64,000 nt of DNA from Thiocystis violacea (GTDB lineage Bacteria > Pseudomonadota > Gammaproteobacteria > Chromatiales > Chromatiaceae), in the NCBI RefSeq assembly GCF_016583575.1, contig NZ_NRRG01000005.1, positions 62,001 through 126,000 of the forward strand. Reading direction: 5' to 3'. The notes under the pieces were generated by a model. It was not told where the DNA came from, did not search any database, and was given only the letters and a program-made list of their open reading frames with translations. Made by a program: the position numbers and the translations under genes. This document shows, piece by piece, positions 1 to 8,865 of the stretch. Position 1 is the stretch's first letter. The number at the start of each line of letters is the position of its first letter.

Positions 1-2
1 GA

Positions 3-455
3 CTGGGGACGGAAGGTCTCGAGGCCATGGGCGCGATGCCTCCGCCACCTCCGCCGCCGCCAGGTGAGCAGGCCGGATTCACCGAGGAGGAATTGACCAG
101 CCAACTGGCCGCCCTGACCGAATCCGACGAGGCGAGCGAAACCGATGCCTATGGCAGCGATCTGCTGGCCAATATCCTCGCCCAGTTCGACACGGCGGAC
201 GCGGATGGTGACGGGCGGATCAGTGGCGTGGAGGCCATGTCGTTCGCCCAAACCCTCGGAGACGCGGACCCAGGGTCGAACGAGGAGGGCGAGGCGGATG
301 GGACGACCACGAGCACCGCCGGTTCCCAAGGCGCCAACGCGGATCGAGCGACCGCCGATCTCCTGGTGATGCGCCGCATCATGCAATTGATGGACGCCTA
401 CGACTCGCCCTATCAAACCAGCGACACGGGCGAGTCGCTCTCGGTGAGCGCCTGA
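3..455 (+). CDS. EF-hand domain protein, C-terminal part (runs in from the left edge)
   Basis: The reading frame is open to the first bases of the window, so this is probably the C-terminal half of a longer gene; an ATG at 27 is the first internal start. A run of eight prolines follows MGAM. A canonical EF-hand calcium loop, DADGDGRISGVE, lies near the middle, and the tail is acidic and rich in Ser/Thr. The layout (Gly/Met/Pro linker, then 'GFT-EEL-SQL', then an EF-hand) matches a known group of bacterial EF-hand proteins that carry a polyproline linker between two EF-hand halves. Calcium binding is inferred from the loop; the role is unknown. Confidence 0.75.
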   Translation: MGTEGLEAMGAMPPPPPPPPGEQAGFTEEELTSQLAALTESDEASETDAYGSDLLANILAQFDTADADGDGRISGVEAMSFAQTLGDADPGSNEEGEADGTTTSTAGSQGANADRATADLLVMRRIMQLMDAYDSPYQTSDTGESLSVSA

Positions 456-525
456 GACTGGACAGGATCATCAGGGTGAGTCAGGATTTAAAGCATGAAA
501 AACAATGGGTTTCGACTGCTGGTGA

Positions 526-597
526 TGAGGCGTACCGGCCATCGCCCGTAGGATGGGCAGAGCGAGAGCGATGCCCATCCTGTACGCTCCGAGGCTC
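526..597. repeat. Dispersed palindromic repeat (GTAGGATGGG family) with an 18-bp lead-in
   Basis: The 18-bp word TGAGGCGTACCGGCCATC (526-543) recurs exactly at 20294-20311. It is followed at 548 by an imperfect palindrome beginning GTAGGATGGGCAGAGCG and ending GCCCATCC, then TGTACGCTCCGAGG. Close copies lie near 25492, 30702, 30840 and 38424. The repeat sits just upstream of the YchJ-like gene and opens a spurious N-terminal extension of its frame. Confidence 0.8.
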
Positions 598-612
598 AAG
601 AGACAAAACGCC

Positions 613-1002
613 ATGTCCAGTACAGACTGTCCCTGCGGCTCCGGCCGTTCCTATGCGGATTGCTGCGGTCCCTCCATCGCCGGGACCGTCCGGCCCGAGA
701 CCGCCCTGTCCCTGATGCGCTCGCGCTACACGGCCTTCGCCATGAATGACATCGACTATCTCCGGGCGACCTGGCATCCCGGTACCCGCCCGACGGATTT
801 TGCCCCGGACGCCTCGACCAAGTGGATCGGGCTCAAGATCCTGGCGACGGATGCCGGAGGTCCGGGGGATAGCGAGGGGCGCGTCGAGTTCATCGCCCGA
901 TACAAGATTCAGGGCCGCGCCCATCGCCTCCACGAGCGTAGCCGTTTCGTGCGTGACGCTGGGCGCTGGTGCTACCTGGATGGCGATCCGAACCCGGTCT
1001 GA
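613..1002 (+). CDS. ychJ: YchJ-like SEC-C metal-binding protein (UPF0225)
   Basis: A 129-residue protein. It opens with the zinc-binding SEC-C signature CPCGSGRSYADCC, followed by the family's 'ALSLMRSRYTAFA' and 'YLRATWHP' segments and a C-terminal RxxGRWCYLDG block. These are hallmarks of the YchJ/UPF0225 family, which has an NTF2-like fold preceded by a SEC-C motif. The frame is open upstream to 553, but those codons come from the dispersed palindromic repeat, so the ATG at 613 is preferred. Precise function is unknown; SEC-C domains bind zinc and are often found on proteins linked to SecB or ribosome quality control. Confidence 0.85.
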   Translation: MSSTDCPCGSGRSYADCCGPSIAGTVRPETALSLMRSRYTAFAMNDIDYLRATWHPGTRPTDFAPDASTKWIGLKILATDAGGPGDSEGRVEFIARYKIQGRAHRLHERSRFVRDAGRWCYLDGDPNPV

Positions 1003-1103
1003 ATCCGCCTGGCTGGCCACGCCAAAAGGGCCAGGCTTTATGCCCGCGCCAGTCGCAATCCGGTGGTCTCAACGGCTCACAGCTTCGGCTCTCTCGGGAG
1101 CTG

Positions 1104-3152
1104 TCAGGAATGCCTAAAGAGCCGTTTCAGTTCGTTGGCCATTCTTGGACTTAAAAGCTTCACCAACTCCGCATTGTATGAGGCATTGCACGGAACGCCT
1201 TTTGAACTCAGATCCGGGAATTTAATGCTTGGATCGGGTTTGTTGTTCTGCTCTCTGGATGGATCCATGCTGACAACCGATATGGGAGGTGCGCCTTCGG
1301 CAAGGCGCATGGAACGGTAATTGGGATTATTTACCGTAATATCGTTCTTGGTGATCTGCTGCACCGCGATCGCATACTCGCGCGATGTCGCGGCGGGCGT
1401 GCCGATTTGAACCGCTGGGTCGACGTTGGTTGTCACAATGGAGATGCTATAGTCTCTGTTGAGATAAATCTCGAACGTGCGAAATTGTTGAGGCCAGTCT
1501 CTTAATGATGATGTTTCAACCTGCCAGAAGCCTTTCCATGGCGCATTTTTCGGATCGGGAGAGACAAAGGCCTTGACGGTATTCATATGCCGATGTCCCG
1601 CCATCCACATCAGCAGATTCGGTGTGTTTTGAAGTGTCTTGATCAAAGTGGCGATGTCCACGGCGTTCTCCCAGGCGTCATAACCATCCACTTTCTCATC
1701 CCACCACTCCGTCTCCGAACCGATGGCCGATACCCCGATGGGGACATGGGCGGCGATGATCATTAACTGATTATTGTCCTGTCCCGCCTGAAGCTCGGCT
1801 TGAAGCCATTCCCATCGAAGCGCATCAAGATAACCATGCCCATGGATATCCTTGGAGCCGTCTTCTTCTGACTGGGTGTCGTCAAGCACAATCACCTTGA
1901 GTGGCACATCGTCTTTTGGCATGAAGCTATAACAGGCGAAGCCAGGGTCTCGGGCGGCATAGCTTGGGTCGATCAGCTTGAAACCGTATCCATCCGGACT
2001 CGCTTCCGATTTGATGAACTCATCCATCCACTCAACCCGAGATAGCGAGCGACGATCGGCGTTTGCAATAATGGCAGGCGCATCGTTCATGTCCGCGCCT
2101 ACGCCCGCGCCAACAATCTCACCATACTGACTGGTGCCGTCTATTGTCCCCGTGTAATACGAAGGGTTGTTGTCGTTGGGTTTGAGGTTGTCGGAGTTGA
2201 TTAATACCGGGAAGTTTGACATGTCGATCGGGTCTGGGGTCAACACATCGCCAACAGACCAGACCGTCGGCTGAATATAGGCATCGCGAATGGTGTCGCC
2301 CTTATCATTGATCTCGGTGTTAACCGGAAATGAACCGATGAAAAAATGATCGTGATTGCCTAGGGTTTGATAGAGCGGAATATTCGTATTGAGCCCGGCG
2401 GCCTGGTAAGGTTTTTGATAGTCAATGCTATCCACGCCCAAGCCGCTGGAGCTTGGGTGAATTTCCTTGCCTTCGATGACGTCGATATACCAACGTAACT
2501 CGTTGTACTGTGTGCTGTTGCAGGCATCCCCCAGCGAGATTCCAAAATCAAAGGGATTAGTTTGCCCGGTTTGGTCGGCTTGATTGTGCAGGGCATTGAC
2601 CGTCTGAACGGCGGCATCGAGTACATGCGTGGTATACAGCATGACAGGCGAATAGATCGATGTATTGTTCCCGGCGTATGTTGGATTTTCCTGCTGGAAA
2701 TAGATTAATTGATTTGGCGATTCCTTGTCGGTAATGTGAATATCCGTAATGGCGAAGAAGCGCAGGAGTTGCCGGCTGTGCTCGGACGCTTTTCGATAAT
2801 AGCCGGGCATGAGGTCCAGCCTTTGTTGCATTGGCAACCCCGCCCCGTATGTCCAGAGTCCATACCCATGATTATAATATTCAGAAACCTTGGGCAGGTC
2901 TTCTTCGGTAAGGATATCTATGTTCATGGAAAACGACAGCATCCTCTGGCGCGTCGTTTGGACAACGGGATTAATCGGGTAAGTTGGTACAAGGGCCGGC
3001 TGATTCTCGGCACTGAAGACCAGCGAAGGAAAGGTGACGGTCGCGAGTGCTGTCCATGCCGAATGTATTAAGAAATTCCGCCGGGTTATTTCGAAACCAT
3101 GAATGGCGCCAATGGATTTTCTAGAGTCGTTGTTTTTCATATGGGGTGCCAT
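1104..3152 (-). CDS. Exported metallophosphoesterase (TIGR03768-like)
   Basis: A 682-residue protein. The N-terminus carries a Tat-like signal, ITRRNFLIHSAW followed by a hydrophobic stretch ending near FSAENQ. Calcineurin-type metal ligands appear in order: ITDIHIT, LGDACNS, GNHDHF, AAHVPIG and AGHRHMN. Length and motif order fit the large secreted metallophosphoesterases of the TIGR03768 type. The substrate is unknown. Two in-frame starts exist, ATG at 3152 and at 3140, neither with a convincing ribosome-binding site. Base composition is lower in GC than in the neighbours, which suggests acquisition by transfer (inference). Confidence 0.8.
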   Translation of the reverse strand: MAPHMKNNDSRKSIGAIHGFEITRRNFLIHSAWTALATVTFPSLVFSAENQPALVPTYPINPVVQTTRQRMLSFSMNIDILTEEDLPKVSEYYNHGYGLWTYGAGLPMQQRLDLMPGYYRKASEHSRQLLRFFAITDIHITDKESPNQLIYFQQENPTYAGNNTSIYSPVMLYTTHVLDAAVQTVNALHNQADQTGQTNPFDFGISLGDACNSTQYNELRWYIDVIEGKEIHPSSSGLGVDSIDYQKPYQAAGLNTNIPLYQTLGNHDHFFIGSFPVNTEINDKGDTIRDAYIQPTVWSVGDVLTPDPIDMSNFPVLINSDNLKPNDNNPSYYTGTIDGTSQYGEIVGAGVGADMNDAPAIIANADRRSLSRVEWMDEFIKSEASPDGYGFKLIDPSYAARDPGFACYSFMPKDDVPLKVIVLDDTQSEEDGSKDIHGHGYLDALRWEWLQAELQAGQDNNQLMIIAAHVPIGVSAIGSETEWWDEKVDGYDAWENAVDIATLIKTLQNTPNLLMWMAGHRHMNTVKAFVSPDPKNAPWKGFWQVETSSLRDWPQQFRTFEIYLNRDYSISIVTTNVDPAVQIGTPAATSREYAIAVQQITKNDITVNNPNYRSMRLAEGAPPISVVSMDPSREQNNKPDPSIKFPDLSSKGVPCNASYNAELVKLLSPRMANELKRLFRHS

Positions 3153-3449
3153 TTAAGTTTTCGGCCTGAAAATACAGGAATCAAAGTGATGAATTTACTC
3201 GCCTGCGGAGGGCGCAAGTTGGCGTGTTGAAGTGAAAAATCCCCATCGTGCTGATTTGGGTGATCGCAGATTAGCTGTTCAAGCGGCGGCTTTCTGCCAA
3301 GCACGGCACAGTTACTCAGTCGGATCCCGGGCTGGATCGAGGCTCGGAGGGTTGGCGGCTAACGCCGTTCGACCCGAGTTGACCGCGGAGTGACTCCCCG
3401 CAGGGCAAGGTCGGCCTGATTGGCAAGTTTCTTCGGCCCGTGAAGCGGT

Positions 3450-4307
3450 TCAGCCCCCGAGGCCCGTCAATTCTTCGCTAATGTCCCAGAGCCGCCGATT
3501 GGCGCGCGGATCCCGCGCCTGGGCCGGTGCGCGGATGGTCTTTCGATCCCCGAGATATTGTCCGCTGACAGCGGCCATGTCCTCTGCCAGGGCCGCATGG
3601 AGAACCCGTTGGGCGGCCTTCTCGGGTGCCGGGATCGCCCAGCCGAGCAGACGGGCGACGAGCTTCCAGAACAGCCCCTGGGCGCCGTCCGTTCCGCCGA
3701 GATTGGATCTGAAGACACCGGGGAAGACGCAATTGACGCTGACATCCTCGTCCGCGAGCCGGCGCGCCAGCTCGAAGGTGAAATGGAGGTTGCCGAGCTT
3801 GGACTGACCATAGGCCGCCATCATGCGGTAAGGCCGTCGCTCCCAGTTCAGGTCGGCGAAATCCATGGCGGTGTCCATGCGGGTTCCGACGTTGAGGATA
3901 CGCGCGGGGGCGCTCTCCCTGAGTCGGTCGAGGAGCAGATGCGTGAGTAGAAAGGGCGCGAGATGGTTGATCGCCAGGGCGCGCTCGATCCCTTGAGGGC
4001 TTTCTCGCCGCTCGGCAAAGGCGGTTCCCGCGTTATTGATCAGCAGATGCAGGGCGTCGAAGTGCGCCAGCACGTCGCGCGCCAGCGCGCGGATCGCGGA
4101 TTGATCGGCCAGGTCGGCGATGAAGAGATGCAGGTTCGGATTACCCGTGGCCCGACGGATGTCGGCGAGCGCCGCCTCGCCGCGCGCGCGGTCGCGCGCG
4201 ACCAGTCCGACCCGCATTCCCCCGGCGGCGAGCGCTTGGGCGATGGCCAGGCCCAGGCCGGAGTTGGCGCCCGTGACCAGCGCTGTCTTGTCTGTTGAAT
4301 GCGCCAT
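3450..4307 (-). CDS. Short-chain dehydrogenase/reductase
   Basis: About 285 residues in a classical SDR layout: the nucleotide-binding TGANSGLG near the N-terminus, NNAG in strand 4, and the catalytic YGQSK. The sequence resembles the retinol-dehydrogenase/WW-oxidoreductase-like group (SKLGNLHFTFELARRL). An earlier in-frame ATG exists at 4331, but GAGGAG lies about nine bases before the ATG at 4307, so 4307 is preferred. Substrate unknown. The gene stands alone, followed downstream by some 300 bases without a recognisable gene. Confidence 0.85.
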   Translation of the reverse strand: MAHSTDKTALVTGANSGLGLAIAQALAAGGMRVGLVARDRARGEAALADIRRATGNPNLHLFIADLADQSAIRALARDVLAHFDALHLLINNAGTAFAERRESPQGIERALAINHLAPFLLTHLLLDRLRESAPARILNVGTRMDTAMDFADLNWERRPYRMMAAYGQSKLGNLHFTFELARRLADEDVSVNCVFPGVFRSNLGGTDGAQGLFWKLVARLLGWAIPAPEKAAQRVLHAALAEDMAAVSGQYLGDRKTIRAPAQARDPRANRRLWDISEELTGLGG

Positions 4308-4541
4308 CGTCCGCGACTCCTCGGGTTTCATGATTCGCCTTGGGTCAGGTGAGGTCCGGAAAACCTTCTCATCCTAGAAAGAGCCGTCAGCCGCCAGCGA
4401 TCCGCCTCCAGCCGTGGTATGACTGAGGTTTTCGCTGCTTGCGGGCTTCGCCCAATGGGGAGCCTCGGCCGGTCTCGGTCAATAGCCAAGTGGCTGATTC
4501 CCAATAGCTGGCGGCTGACAGCTGACAGAGCCTTTTAGGTC

Positions 4542-5000
4542 TTATTGACGCCGATCGGTTCGTCGGCGTCCCCGGAAGGTCGCGATTTCGCGCAGGATCG
4601 CCGCGAAGGGCAGATCCTCCAGCGCGCCGAAGCGTGAGACGGCCTCCGAGACCGTGGCGTTGATGTCCTCGATGAAGCCGGGTACGGGCTCGTCCGGTGT
4701 CAGGCTCGCCTGGATGCCGCGCAGTCCGCCGACCTGGATCCGCATCGCCTTGGCGTGGGGCAGGGCGGCGCTGGCGTCGGTCGACTTGAGCGCGAAGCGG
4801 GCCTGTCGTCGCAAGAGATCCAGCAGTTCGAGGCAGGTCGACTGGGCGGCGGCCGAGCCGCACTGCACGCCCTCGCGCTCCGCGATGCAGAATTTGCGCG
4901 CCAGCGAGCAGCCAGCATTGTTGGTCAGGAGGCTCTTCTCATAGGGGCAGAACAGCTCGTTGACGGCGCGGTAGGTCTCGCGGAAGGCATCATTGTCCAA
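4542..5000 (-). CDS. Conserved Cys-rich protein, function unknown
   Basis: A 152-residue protein with four closely spaced cysteines in the N-terminal third (FCPYEKS, AGCSLARKFC, GVQCGS; spacing C-x13-C-x6-C-x8-C) plus one more in STCLELL. The pattern could ligate an Fe-S cluster or zinc, but I do not recognise a named family. The C-terminus is strongly basic (FRGRRRTDRRQ). It starts nine bases after hslR ends and is on the same strand, so it is very likely co-transcribed with grxC and hslR. That suggests a link to thiol or ribosome stress (inference from context only). Confidence 0.65.
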   Translation of the reverse strand: MDNDAFRETYRAVNELFCPYEKSLLTNNAGCSLARKFCIAEREGVQCGSAAAQSTCLELLDLLRRQARFALKSTDASAALPHAKAMRIQVGGLRGIQASLTPDEPVPGFIEDINATVSEAVSRFGALEDLPFAAILREIATFRGRRRTDRRQ

Positions 5001-5009
5001 GCTGACCTC

Positions 5010-5417
5010 TCAGGCGTCGGAATCGCCGCGACCGGTGAAGCGCTGGATCTGGCGGCGGTCGCGTTTGGTGGGACGGCCGTCGGCTCCCGGCGCGGTGCCC
5101 ATCTCGCGGATCTCGCGCAGCCGCTCCTGGCGTCGCAGGCGGCTGGCCTCCGCTTCCTCGTAGAGCCGGGCGGCCTCGCTGGCGGGGCGGCGCTGTTTGT
5201 CGATGGCCAGTACCTGGATCTCCCAGGTCAGTCCGCCCTTGTTGATCTCCAGGCGGCTGCCGGGACGCACCGATCGGCTCGGCTTGGCACGTTGGCCGTC
5301 GACCTGGACCTTGCCGCCGTTGATGGCCTCGATCGCCAGTTGCCGGGTCTTGAAGAAACGCGCGGCCCAGAGCCATTTGTCGACCCGGATCTCCGGCAAG
5401 GGGGCTTGTTCGTTCAT
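5010..5417 (-). CDS. hslR: Hsp15, ribosome-associated heat-shock protein (S4 domain)
   Basis: A 135-residue protein. An S4 RNA-binding domain occupies residues about 9-75 (IRVDKWLWAARFFKTR, then GGKVQVDG), followed by a basic, helical C-terminal tail. This matches Hsp15/HslR, which binds 50S subunits carrying a nascent chain released by heat stress and helps recycle them. The ATG at 5417 overlaps the grxC stop codon by four bases (ATGA), indicating translational coupling. Confidence 0.9.
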   Translation of the reverse strand: MNEQAPLPEIRVDKWLWAARFFKTRQLAIEAINGGKVQVDGQRAKPSRSVRPGSRLEINKGGLTWEIQVLAIDKQRRPASEAARLYEEAEASRLRRQERLREIREMGTAPGADGRPTKRDRRQIQRFTGRGDSDA

Positions 5418-5668
5418 CGTCCGAGCCGTCCGTCCAACTCGCCGCAACGGTCCAGCCGGGCCATGTCGTCGTAACCGCCGACGTGGAAGTCGTCGATGAA
5501 GATCTGTGGCACCGTGTGTCGCTGGCTGCGTCGCACCATGATCGCGCGTTGCTCGGGGTCGTGATCCACCGGGATCTCCTGGAAATCGACGCCCTTGCGT
5601 TTCAGCAGATTGCGCGCGCGCGAGCAGTAGGGGCAGATTCTGGTGGTGTAGATAGTGACCAGCGGCAT
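5414..5668 (-). CDS. grxC: Glutaredoxin 3 (GrxC family)
   Basis: An 84-residue protein with the dithiol active site CPYC at residues 12-15. The cis-proline segment TVPQIFI and the glutathione-binding GGYDD follow, all diagnostic of class I glutaredoxins. It reduces disulfides and glutathionylated proteins at the expense of glutathione. It is the first gene of the grxC-hslR-Cys-rich-protein set and lies divergent to pepN; the 177 bases between them would hold both promoters. Confidence 0.93.
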   Translation of the reverse strand: MPLVTIYTTRICPYCSRARNLLKRKGVDFQEIPVDHDPEQRAIMVRRSQRHTVPQIFIDDFHVGGYDDMARLDRCGELDGRLGR

Positions 5669-5845
5669 CTTGTCATTCTGTCCTGAACCGTTAATCTGGC
5701 GTTCGAGCTTCGCCGTCAGGGCGGATCCCGTCAAGGTATCACTTGAAATGTCGCGCTCGCGGCCGAAAAACCAAGCCAACGCACCGTCTTTCTCGCCGCC
5801 TCCCGAGGGCGGTTGTTCCGCAACGACCTGGACCCTGGGTTTCTC

Positions 5846-8488
5846 ATGTATCGCGACACGCCGCACCCCGTTCATCTCAAGGACTATCAGCCACCTGAAT
5901 TCCTGATCGACCGGGTGGATCTGCGTTTCGAGCTCGATCCCGAGCGAACCCGGGTGGAGTCGCGGCTCGCGCTGCGCCGCAATCCGGCCGCGACCCGCGG
6001 CAATGGGGATCTGTGTCTGCATGGCGAACAGTTGGACCTGGAACAGGTCGCCATCAATGGCCATGTCCTGAGCGCGTCCGAGTATCGGCTGGATCCGCGG
6101 ACCCTGACCCTGCATCGGGTGCCGGACCGTTTCACGCTCGAAACCCGCGTGCGCATCCACCCGAATCTCAACACCGCGCTCGAGGGGCTCTATCAATCGG
6201 GCGACATGCTCTGCACCCAGTGCGAGGCGGAAGGCTTTCGCCGCATCACCTATTTCCTGGATCGCCCGGATGTGATGGCGCGCTACGGCACCACCCTGAT
6301 CGCCGACAAGAAGCGCTTCCCCGTGCTCCTGTCCAACGGGAACCAGGTCGAGCGGGAGGACCTCGCGGACGGCCGACATCTCGTCAAATGGGAAGACCCC
6401 TTCCCCAAGCCGAGCTATCTCTTCGCCCTGATCGCGGGCCACCTGAGCGCCATGGAAGACCGCTTCACCACGGCTTCGGGTCGCGAGATCGCGCTGCGGA
6501 TCTTCGTCGAGCCGCACAATCTGGACAAATGCGAGCATGCCATGCGTTCGCTCAAGAAGGCGATGCGCTGGGACGAGGAGCGCTTCGGGCGCGAGTATGA
6601 CCTGGACGTCTTCATGATCGTCGCGGTCAGCCATTTCAACATGGGGGCGATGGAGAACAAGGGACTCAACGTCTTCAACGACAAGTTCGTGCTGGCGCGT
6701 CCGGATACCGCGACCGATGTCGACTTCGACGGCATCGAAAGCGTCATCGCCCACGAGTATTTCCACAACTGGACCGGCAACCGCATCACCTGCCGCGACT
6801 GGTTCCAGTTGAGCCTGAAGGAAGGCTTCACCGTCTATCGCGACCAGGAGTTCTCGGCCGATGTCGGCTCGCGCGGGGTCAAGCGTATCAGCGACGCGCG
6901 GCTGCTGCGGGCGCACCAGTTCCCGGAGGACGCGGGTCCGCTGGCACATCCGGTACGTCCCGATTCCTATATCGAGATCAACAACTTCTACACCGCGACC
7001 GTCTATCAGAAGGGCGCCGAGGTGGTGCGGATGCAGGCCAACCTGCTGGGTCCGGAGTTGTTCCGCAAGGCGACCGATCTGTATTTCGAGCGTCACGACG
7101 GGCAGGCGGTCACGACCGACGACTTCGTGCGCCGCATGGAGGAGGCCAGTGGGCGCGATCTCGGACAGTTTCGGCGCTGGTACCGGCAGGCCGGCACGCC
7201 GGAGCTGCGCGTCCAGGCCGACTTCGATCCGGCGGCGGGGCGCTATACCCTGAGGATTCGCCAACTCACGCCGCCGACTCCGGGGCAGTCGCTCAAGGAG
7301 CCCTTCCACATTCCCCTGGCCATTGGGCTACTGGGATCGGATGGCGCGGATCTGCCTGTCTGGCTGGCCGGCGAGCCTCGGCCTCCGGCTCCCGGAACGC
7401 GCGTGCTGGAACTCAAGACGGTCGAGGAGTGTTTCGAACTCATCGGACTCGCGGCACGGCCGGTTCCCTCGCTGCTGCGCGGTTTTCCGGCACCGGTCAA
7501 GCTCCGCTTCGATTACGGCGACGAGGAGCTGCTGTTCCTCATGGCCCACGACAGCGACGGCTTCAATCGCTGGGATGCCGCCCAGACCCTGATGCAGCGT
7601 CTGCTGCTGGCGCTGGTGGCGGATCCCGCCGCCCGGATCCCGGATGTCTTCTTCGACGCCTTTGGCCGCGCCCTGCTCGACCCCGGCGGCGACAAGGCCC
7701 TGCTCGCCGAGGTCTTGAGCCTGCCGTCCGAGTCCTATCTGGGCGACCAGATGGAGGTGGTCGACGTGGATGGGATCCATCGCGCGCATAGGGCGCTGGG
7801 ACAAGCGATCGGCGAGCGACTGAACGAGCCGCTGCTGGCGGTCTATTGCGCCAACGATGATTCGGATCCCTATGTCTTCACCCCCGAGGCGGTCGGCCGG
7901 CGCTCGCTCAAGAACCTCGCCCTGGGCTATCTGACGCAGGCCGGCGACGCCGGGGGGCGCGAACTCTGCCGGATCCAGTTCGCCGCGGCCCGGAACATGA
8001 CGGACGTCATGGCGGCCTTGCGGCTATTGGTCGACCTGGATCCCGACCAGGGGCCGCGCGCCCTGGAGGATTTCCGCCGGCGCTGGTCGAGCGAGTCGCT
8101 GGTGATGGACAAGTGGTTCGCCGTTCAGGCGACCAGTCCGCGCGAGGACGCCCTGGAGCGGGTGATTGCGCTCATGGGGCATCCGGATTTTTCGCCGCGC
8201 AATCCCAACCGGGTTCGCAGCCTGATCGGGGCCTTCTGCAACGCCAATCAGGTCCGTTTTCACGCACCCGATGGGGCTGGCTACCGCTTCCTGGCCGATC
8301 GCGTGCTTGAGTTGGATCCGCTCAATCCACAGATCGCCGCGCGCCTGTTGAAGGCGATGATCCGCTGGCGGCGCTTCGACCCCGAGCGGCAGGCGCTGAT
8401 GCGCGGCGAGATCAGGCGGGTGCTGGACAGCTCGGAGTTGTCGACGGATGTCTTCGAGGTCGCTTCCAAGGCGCTGGAGGCGGAGTAG
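5846..8488 (+). CDS. pepN: Aminopeptidase N (M1 family)
   Basis: An 880-residue cytoplasmic zinc aminopeptidase. The substrate-anchoring GAMEN is at residues 267-271. The zinc site HEYFH is at 303-307, with the third ligand Glu at 326, exactly the HExxH-x18-E spacing of M1 enzymes. Length and the long helical C-terminal domain match E. coli PepN. The frame is open upstream to a TTG at 5813, but the ATG at 5846 aligns with the usual N-terminus (YRDTPHPVHLKDYQPP). It contributes to general peptide turnover. Confidence 0.96.
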   Translation: MYRDTPHPVHLKDYQPPEFLIDRVDLRFELDPERTRVESRLALRRNPAATRGNGDLCLHGEQLDLEQVAINGHVLSASEYRLDPRTLTLHRVPDRFTLETRVRIHPNLNTALEGLYQSGDMLCTQCEAEGFRRITYFLDRPDVMARYGTTLIADKKRFPVLLSNGNQVEREDLADGRHLVKWEDPFPKPSYLFALIAGHLSAMEDRFTTASGREIALRIFVEPHNLDKCEHAMRSLKKAMRWDEERFGREYDLDVFMIVAVSHFNMGAMENKGLNVFNDKFVLARPDTATDVDFDGIESVIAHEYFHNWTGNRITCRDWFQLSLKEGFTVYRDQEFSADVGSRGVKRISDARLLRAHQFPEDAGPLAHPVRPDSYIEINNFYTATVYQKGAEVVRMQANLLGPELFRKATDLYFERHDGQAVTTDDFVRRMEEASGRDLGQFRRWYRQAGTPELRVQADFDPAAGRYTLRIRQLTPPTPGQSLKEPFHIPLAIGLLGSDGADLPVWLAGEPRPPAPGTRVLELKTVEECFELIGLAARPVPSLLRGFPAPVKLRFDYGDEELLFLMAHDSDGFNRWDAAQTLMQRLLLALVADPAARIPDVFFDAFGRALLDPGGDKALLAEVLSLPSESYLGDQMEVVDVDGIHRAHRALGQAIGERLNEPLLAVYCANDDSDPYVFTPEAVGRRSLKNLALGYLTQAGDAGGRELCRIQFAAARNMTDVMAALRLLVDLDPDQGPRALEDFRRRWSSESLVMDKWFAVQATSPREDALERVIALMGHPDFSPRNPNRVRSLIGAFCNANQVRFHAPDGAGYRFLADRVLELDPLNPQIAARLLKAMIRWRRFDPERQALMRGEIRRVLDSSELSTDVFEVASKALEAE

Positions 8489-8524
8489 GTCTGACACCAA
8501 CACTCTGTCGGCGTCGCGGCTGGG

Positions 8525-8764
8525 CTAGGCGGCCGAGCGTCGAACGGGGTCTCGATGATGCTCCAACTTTTGCTGACAGACGGAGCAGCGCACCGCGTTG
8601 GGGACGTGCCGACGGCGGTTCTCCGGGATCGGCTCTCCGCAATCGACGCAGCAGCTACGGCCAAGCCCGTCATTCGCGCGTCTTTGAATCGCGGCGATCC
8701 GTATCTGTAGCTCGCGCTCCATGTGAGCCTGGGCCATGTCGAGTTCGTCGGCGCATTTTTCCAT
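8525..8764 (-). CDS. DksA/TraR-type C4 zinc-finger protein
   Basis: A 79-residue protein with a zinc finger CVDCGEPIPENRR followed by CSVCQQKLE, preceded by a short helical N-terminus (MEKCADELDMAQAHMEREL). It resembles the short TraR/YbiI-like members of the DksA family, which bind the RNA polymerase secondary channel. Such short forms are common on phages and plasmids but also occur singly in chromosomes. TAGGAAT lies just upstream of the ATG at 8764, supporting that start over upstream codons. It is divergent to lptF. Confidence 0.85.
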   Translation of the reverse strand: MEKCADELDMAQAHMERELQIRIAAIQRRANDGLGRSCCVDCGEPIPENRRRHVPNAVRCSVCQQKLEHHRDPVRRSAA

Positions 8765-8865
8765 CGGATTCCTACCTTGAGTCGAGGTATGAACCCTAAG
8801 TATGTTCCCGCGAGATGATGCTGATGTGAGCGTCCGATGGCGGGTTCGTGACAAACGAGGCGAAC

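Noticed and set aside
553-612. N-terminal extension of the YchJ-like protein
   Set aside because: These codons are the dispersed GTAGGATGGG repeat; the family signature begins right after the ATG at 613.
5669-7309. Long minus-strand frame upstream of and in frame with grxC
   Set aside because: It is the antisense shadow of pepN; glutaredoxin begins at the ATG at 5668 where homology starts.
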